Source: Tenacibaculum sp. 190524A02b (GTDB lineage: Bacteria > Bacteroidota > Bacteroidia > Flavobacteriales > Flavobacteriaceae). From it: a stretch of 64,000 nucleotides of DNA. The position numbers and the translations under genes were made by a program. Within the stretch, counting starts at the first letter, position 1, and every line of letters starts with the position of its first letter. This document shows, in pieces, positions 60,457 through 64,000 of this stretch. The stretch is from the NCBI RefSeq assembly GCF_964036645.1, contig NZ_OZ038525.1, positions 3,972,001 through 4,036,000 of the forward strand, in the 5' to 3' direction. The notes under the pieces are model-generated. The model was not told the DNA's origin and did no database searches. It was given only the letters and a program-made list of their open reading frames with translations.

Positions 60457-61287
60457 TTACCAATCCTTCTCTTGCTTAACCTTACGTCCCTTTGATTTTT
60501 TTACATTCATTTTCTTTTGTGTTTTTTTCTCCTCATTATTTAAGCTTTCCAGTAATTGCTTCATTTGCTCTGGAGTCATTTTACCCTGCTGAGGCTTTTG
60601 TTGCTGTTTATCTTTTTGTTTTTTCTGATCTTGGTTTTGTTTGTTTTTATCTTGATCCTTTTTAGGGTCTTTGTCCTGATCTTTTTTATCTTTATTATCG
60701 TCTTTCTTTTTCTGATCCTTATTTTTCTCGCTGTTTTTGTTGTCTTTATCTTTTTTATTTTTGTCGTCTTTGTTTTTCTGATCCTTATTCTTGTCGTTAT
60801 TGTTTTTTTGATTTTGTTGCTCTTTTTTTAATGCTTTTTGAGCAACAGCTAAGTTGTAACGAGTTTCATCATCGTTTGGGTTATTACGTAATGCATTTTT
60901 ATAAGCGTCAACAGCAGGTTGATACTGTTTTTGTTCTAGCATTGCATTCCCAATATTATGATATGCTTCAGCTTTTGTAATTTTATCTTTTGCAGTTTTT
61001 GCAGTTAATTCAAATTGAGAAATAGCCTCTTTATAGTTTTTATTTTGATATAAAGTATTTCCGTAGTTATAACTAGCCTTATCATATTTACTGTTTTTAC
61101 TTAAGGCTTTTCGGTAAGCAATAGAAGCTTCGTTAAATTTTTGTTTGTTATATAGTTTGTTACCTTCACGCAAAAGAGAACGAGCCTCTCTATGTAGTTT
61201 TAATGTATCCTGTTGGGCTTGAATTACTATAGTATTAGTAATTAGAAAAAATAAAAAGATAAGTACAGAAGTATAACGGATATTCAT
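60457..61287 (-). CDS. batC: BatC: TPR protein with low-complexity charged domain
   Basis: The start is ATG 61287 (MNIRYTSVLIFLFFL, 276 residues) rather than the upstream 61311, because it gives a clean signal segment. TPR units (SIAYRKALSKNSKYDKASYN and QPAVDAYKNALRNNPNDDE) cover about 30-150. Residues about 155-235 are almost only Lys, Asp, Asn and Gln in short repeats (NKDQKNKDDKNKKDKDN), likely unstructured. The C-terminus has MTPEQMKQLLESLNNEEK. The Bat operon partner of batB (its start lies five bases past the batB stop). Confidence 0.87.
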   Translation of the reverse strand: MNIRYTSVLIFLFFLITNTIVIQAQQDTLKLHREARSLLREGNKLYNKQKFNEASIAYRKALSKNSKYDKASYNYGNTLYQNKNYKEAISQFELTAKTAKDKITKAEAYHNIGNAMLEQKQYQPAVDAYKNALRNNPNDDETRYNLAVAQKALKKEQQNQKNNNDKNKDQKNKDDKNKKDKDNKNSEKNKDQKKKDDNKDKKDQDKDPKKDQDKNKQNQDQKKQKDKQQQKPQQGKMTPEQMKQLLESLNNEEKKTQKKMNVKKSKGRKVKQEKDW

Positions 61288-61291
61288 TTTT

Positions 61292-62335
61292 TTATTTTTT
61301 AGTTTCCTCATTAAATAAATCTACTTTCTTTAACCATTTAGTTTTTCTTTCAAAAAAGAAAACATCAATAATTAAAAACAGCAAACCAATGGCTAAAAAC
61401 CATTGAAATTGGTCTTTGTAATCTGAAAATTGTTTGGTTTCAAATTCACTTTTTTGAGCATTTGCTATGATGTCAGCAATCGCTTTTACGGGAGTTTCAG
61501 TTTTATTGCCATCAATATAACTTCCGCTACCTATTTCAGCAATTTCTTGCAAAACATTAGATTTTCTTTGTGTGATTACAGTTTCACCTTTTCTATCTTT
61601 TTTATAACCAATAAGTGAGCCATTTAATTTTATAGGAATAGGACCACCTTTTTCAGAGCCAACCCCAATTGTATACACTTTTATACCTTCATTAGTAATG
61701 TTTTGAGCAATTTGTTTTGTTTCTTCTTGATGATCTTCTCCGTCTGAGATGATAATTAAGAAACGATTGGTTTGTTCATCATTATTATAATAGGTTTTAG
61801 CTAAGTTTAAAGCTTCAGTAATTGCAGTACCTTGACTCGAAACCATATCAGGATTTGCGTTTTGCAAAAACATTTTTCCTGCGGCATGGTCGGTAGTAAT
61901 AGGTAAAAGCGGATAAGAGTTTCCTGCATAAATAATAATTCCTACTCTATCACTCCCTAATTTATCAATGATTTTAGAAATAATCTGTTTAGACTTTTCA
62001 AGTCGGTTAGGAGCGATATCTTCAGCAAGCATACTTTTAGAAACATCCAAAGCAAAAACCACATCTACTCCTTCTCTTTTAACTGTTTTTAATTTAGTTC
62101 CCATTTTAGGGTTTACTAATGAAAGTATTAAAAAAGATAATCCAAGTAAAAAGAAAATTAATTTTAAAGTAGGTTTAAAGTTTGATGAATTTGGAGCAAG
62201 TTTAACTAATAACTCTTGAGATGCAAACTTTTTTTGCGTTCTTTTTTTCCACCATAAAACCAATAGGAAAACAACAATTAAAACTGGAATAATTGCAAAA
62301 AGGTAAAAATATATTGGCTCTTCAATTTTATACAT
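61292..62335 (-). CDS. batB: BatB: VWA domain membrane protein
   Basis: 347 residues. TM helices at the N-terminus (about 8-28, 56-76) and a VWA domain (about 90-300) with an intact MIDAS DVSKSMLAED and TISDGEDHQE-like ISDGEDHQ. A C-terminal TM helix (about 310-330) follows. VWA MIDAS sites bind divalent metal and protein partners. It forms the Bat complex with BatA. The start of batB is three bases after the batA stop. Confidence 0.92.
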   Translation of the reverse strand: MYKIEEPIYFYLFAIIPVLIVVFLLVLWWKKRTQKKFASQELLVKLAPNSSNFKPTLKLIFFLLGLSFLILSLVNPKMGTKLKTVKREGVDVVFALDVSKSMLAEDIAPNRLEKSKQIISKIIDKLGSDRVGIIIYAGNSYPLLPITTDHAAGKMFLQNANPDMVSSQGTAITEALNLAKTYYNNDEQTNRFLIIISDGEDHQEETKQIAQNITNEGIKVYTIGVGSEKGGPIPIKLNGSLIGYKKDRKGETVITQRKSNVLQEIAEIGSGSYIDGNKTETPVKAIADIIANAQKSEFETKQFSDYKDQFQWFLAIGLLFLIIDVFFFERKTKWLKKVDLFNEETKK

Positions 62336-62338
62336 AAA

Positions 62339-63343
62339 TTATATAAAGCTTTTAAATATAGTGTTCTTTAAAACAAATTCTAATAGTAATAATATACCAG
62401 CAATGAATACCCAAAAACGATATTTTTCAGTGTAATTATAATACTTGAATTCTTCTATTTTGGTTTTTTCAAGTTTGTCTATTTCGTTATAAATAGCTTT
62501 TAGCTTTGTGTTGTTAGTTGCCCTAAAGTATTTTCCTTCAGTTTCTTTGGCTATATGTTTTAGCAAAGTTTCATCAATTTCAACTTGTTGGTTTCTAAAT
62601 GAAATCTTACCAGTTCTTGGATCTTTTGTCCATGGAAAAGGTGCCATTCCATTTGTTCCAATCCCAATAGTGTATACTTTAATATTGTTTCCTTTAGCTA
62701 ATTCTGTAGCAGTTTTAGGATCAACAAATCCAGTATTGTTTACACCGTCGGTCAGTAAAATAATGACTTTACTTTTTGCCTTACTTTCTTTTAATCTATT
62801 TACAGCTGAACCTAATCCCATTCCAATAGCAGTACCTCCTTCAAGTTGTCCCCATTTAATTTCAGATATAGTTCTTTTAACAATTGATTTATCACTTGTT
62901 ATTGGAGTTTGTGTAAAACTTTCACCAGCGTAAACTACAATTCCAATTCTATCATTAGGTCTTCTGTTTATAAAATCAGTAGCCACTCTTTTAAGTGCTT
63001 CAAGCCTATTAGGTTTTAAATCTTTTGCCAACATACTTGCAGAAACATCAATTGCCATTACAATATCAATACCTCTGTTAGTTTTAGTTTTTTTACTAAT
63101 AGAAACATTTCTAGGTCTAGCTAATCCCATTATTATAGCAGCTATGGCTAGAAGCCTTAGTACATATAATAGCGGTTTGAGCTTAGATAAAAGTGATTTT
63201 TTTATAGTGAAGCCTTTAATACTCCCTATTTTTAAATGAGCGTTATCTTTTTTACGAGTTAAAAAACTCCATATAGCTAATAAAGGAATAATCAATAGAA
63301 GCCATAAAAATTCTGGACTATGAAATTCAAAATTATTGAACAT
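62339..63343 (-). CDS. batA: BatA: VWA domain membrane protein
   Basis: 334 residues: N-terminal FEFHSPEFLWLLLIIPLLAI helix and a second at about 60, then a VWA domain (about 90-290) with MIDAS DVSASMLAKD and LTDGVNNTG, and a C-terminal TM helix. MIDAS is intact. It overlaps the upstream DUF4381-like gene by 11 bases. With BatB it forms the VWA part of the Bat complex, normally next to a MoxR ATPase and a DUF58 protein, which should lie beyond the right edge. Confidence 0.93.
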   Translation of the reverse strand: MFNNFEFHSPEFLWLLLIIPLLAIWSFLTRKKDNAHLKIGSIKGFTIKKSLLSKLKPLLYVLRLLAIAAIIMGLARPRNVSISKKTKTNRGIDIVMAIDVSASMLAKDLKPNRLEALKRVATDFINRRPNDRIGIVVYAGESFTQTPITSDKSIVKRTISEIKWGQLEGGTAIGMGLGSAVNRLKESKAKSKVIILLTDGVNNTGFVDPKTATELAKGNNIKVYTIGIGTNGMAPFPWTKDPRTGKISFRNQQVEIDETLLKHIAKETEGKYFRATNNTKLKAIYNEIDKLEKTKIEEFKYYNYTEKYRFWVFIAGILLLLEFVLKNTIFKSFI

Positions 63344-64000
63344 TTTCTATTGATGGTTTTAAATTATTAGACATACTAATTAGTTTGGAAATTCCAAAAG
63401 AAAAAAGCAACATGGTTGCTATTAATAACACAACTATTATTAATTTTGAAATAGTAGACGTTTTTTTAATAGTTGGTTTTTGTACCAAAGTTACGGGTTT
63501 ACTATAACTCGTTTCAGAAACCTCTTCAGTTACCAATGGTTTTAAATTATTGATAACATGTTCAGCTATGTTTCTATCCCCTTCAATTTCACTTGCAATA
63601 GGTTTAGATTTAGCAAATTTAACAAGGTCAGATTGTTTTAATAAACTCTGTAAATTGTCTATAGTATTGGTGTCAGTTACTATAGATTTTGCATTGTTAA
63701 AATCATGTAATGTTTCAATAACTTCATTTGTTGTACGCTCTAAAGCGGGAATTGAAAGTTCACGTTCTATATAGTTTCTAACAATATTGGTTAGTTCGCT
63801 GTAATATTGTTTTGTTTGGTTATTTTGCCATAGCAACTTTTCATCTAAAAGCTTTAAATTTCTTATAGCTTCTTGATAAGGAGCTAGTTTAGGAATGTAT
63901 GTTTCAGTACTACTATTATCAGAACGTTTTAAAGCAAAGTATAAAGAGATAATAACAATAGCTAAAACACCTAAAGCCCAGTATACATAACTCTTAAAAT
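63333..64000 (-). CDS. DUF4381-like membrane protein of the Bat operon, 5' end outside window
   Basis: The frame is open from the right edge to the stop at 63333 (at least 222 codons). The visible N-terminal part has a TM helix (VYWALGVLAIVIISLYF) and then PKLAPYQEAIRNLKLL and a WQNNQTKQYYSELTNIVRNY block typical of the small protein between the DUF58 and batA genes. A second TM helix (LIIVVLLIATMLLFSFGI) lies near the C-terminus. The 5' end is missing. Its overlap with batA shows co-translation. Confidence 0.75.
   Translation of the reverse strand, partial: FKSYVYWALGVLAIVIISLYFALKRSDNSSTETYIPKLAPYQEAIRNLKLLDEKLLWQNNQTKQYYSELTNIVRNYIERELSIPALERTTNEVIETLHDFNNAKSIVTDTNTIDNLQSLLKQSDLVKFAKSKPIASEIEGDRNIAEHVINNLKPLVTEEVSETSYSKPVTLVQKPTIKKTSTISKLIIVVLLIATMLLFSFGISKLISMSNNLKPSIENVQ

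Noticed and set aside
60556..60831. Plus-strand frame of 91 residues made almost entirely of Leu, Phe, Ile and Val
   Set aside because: It is the antisense shadow of the Lys/Asp-rich tract of batC; the composition is explained by that low-complexity sequence.

Overview
The window is a 64 kb piece of a low-GC, AT-rich chromosome from a member of the Flavobacteriaceae (Bacteroidota), most likely a marine Tenacibaculum/Polaribacter-like organism. The genus is a guess. The family call rests on many features: SusC/SusD pairs and TonB receptors with CarboxypepD_reg-like N-terminal domains, a T9SS C-terminal sorting domain, a complete batABCDE operon, DUF4271, DUF4286, DUF4296 and DUF5689 proteins, lipoproteins with XXXC lipoboxes, and promoters with TAnnTTTG -7 boxes. 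No rRNA, tRNA, CRISPR array, prophage or insertion sequence was seen.

Layout. 1-5.5 kb is housekeeping: partial rsmA, a DUF4286 protein, a TPR protein, a 47-residue small protein on the other strand, serS, a small XRE regulator with a 28-bp dyad upstream, and ribF. 5.7-10.1 kb is a TonB receptor followed by an SGNH-type lipoprotein. 10.1-12.7 kb holds a small membrane protein, a membrane-anchored methyltransferase and a secreted HExxHxxGxxH metalloprotease. 12.7-13.25 kb is non-coding and carries about four and a half copies of a 41-42 bp repeat. 13.3-24.7 kb is the most distinctive region, a minus-strand arsenosugar-type gene cluster. In transcription order it encodes a TIGR04282-like protein, SusC, SusD, an SSS symporter, a Cys-rich atypical phosphoesterase-fold protein, a sterol-desaturase-superfamily enzyme, a TIGR04282 glycosyltransferase, a purine nucleoside phosphorylase with an adenine-type active-site Asp, DoxX and ArsM. 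It ends at a clear terminator.

24.8-32.5 kb returns to core functions: hemD, DUF4271, a polyprenol-phosphate mannosyltransferase, dihydroorotase, a DUF4296 lipoprotein, an NAD-dependent epimerase, a lipoprotein of unknown function and tyrS. 32.5-39.9 kb looks like a copper-linked locus. Divergent promoters drive a seven-Cys small protein on one side and, on the other, a small membrane protein with a CxxxC motif, an MbnP-family protein, an MbnH/MauG-like di-haem protein, an outer-membrane protein, a TonB receptor and a PepSY-TM protein. 39.9-45.4 kb has a secreted EEP-family nuclease/phosphatase opposite a TonB receptor plus DUF5689 lipoprotein. 45.5-53.1 kb has a T9SS-exported M28 peptidase, a metallophosphoesterase, a PiT phosphate transporter with a long C-terminal helical domain, and a DUF3857 transglutaminase-like protein. 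53.1-57.3 kb is a beta-carbonic anhydrase with two SulP transporters, probably for inorganic carbon. 57.5-64 kb is the Bat operon, cut by the window edge.

Best candidate for an under-described system: the 13.3-24.7 kb cluster. Established arsenosugar genes (arsM, TIGR04282, PNP) sit in one apparent operon with a dedicated SusCD importer and an inner-membrane symporter. The radical-SAM enzyme ArsS, which would attach the deoxyadenosyl group, is not in the window. All functions are inferred from recognised motifs and context; no database search was run.
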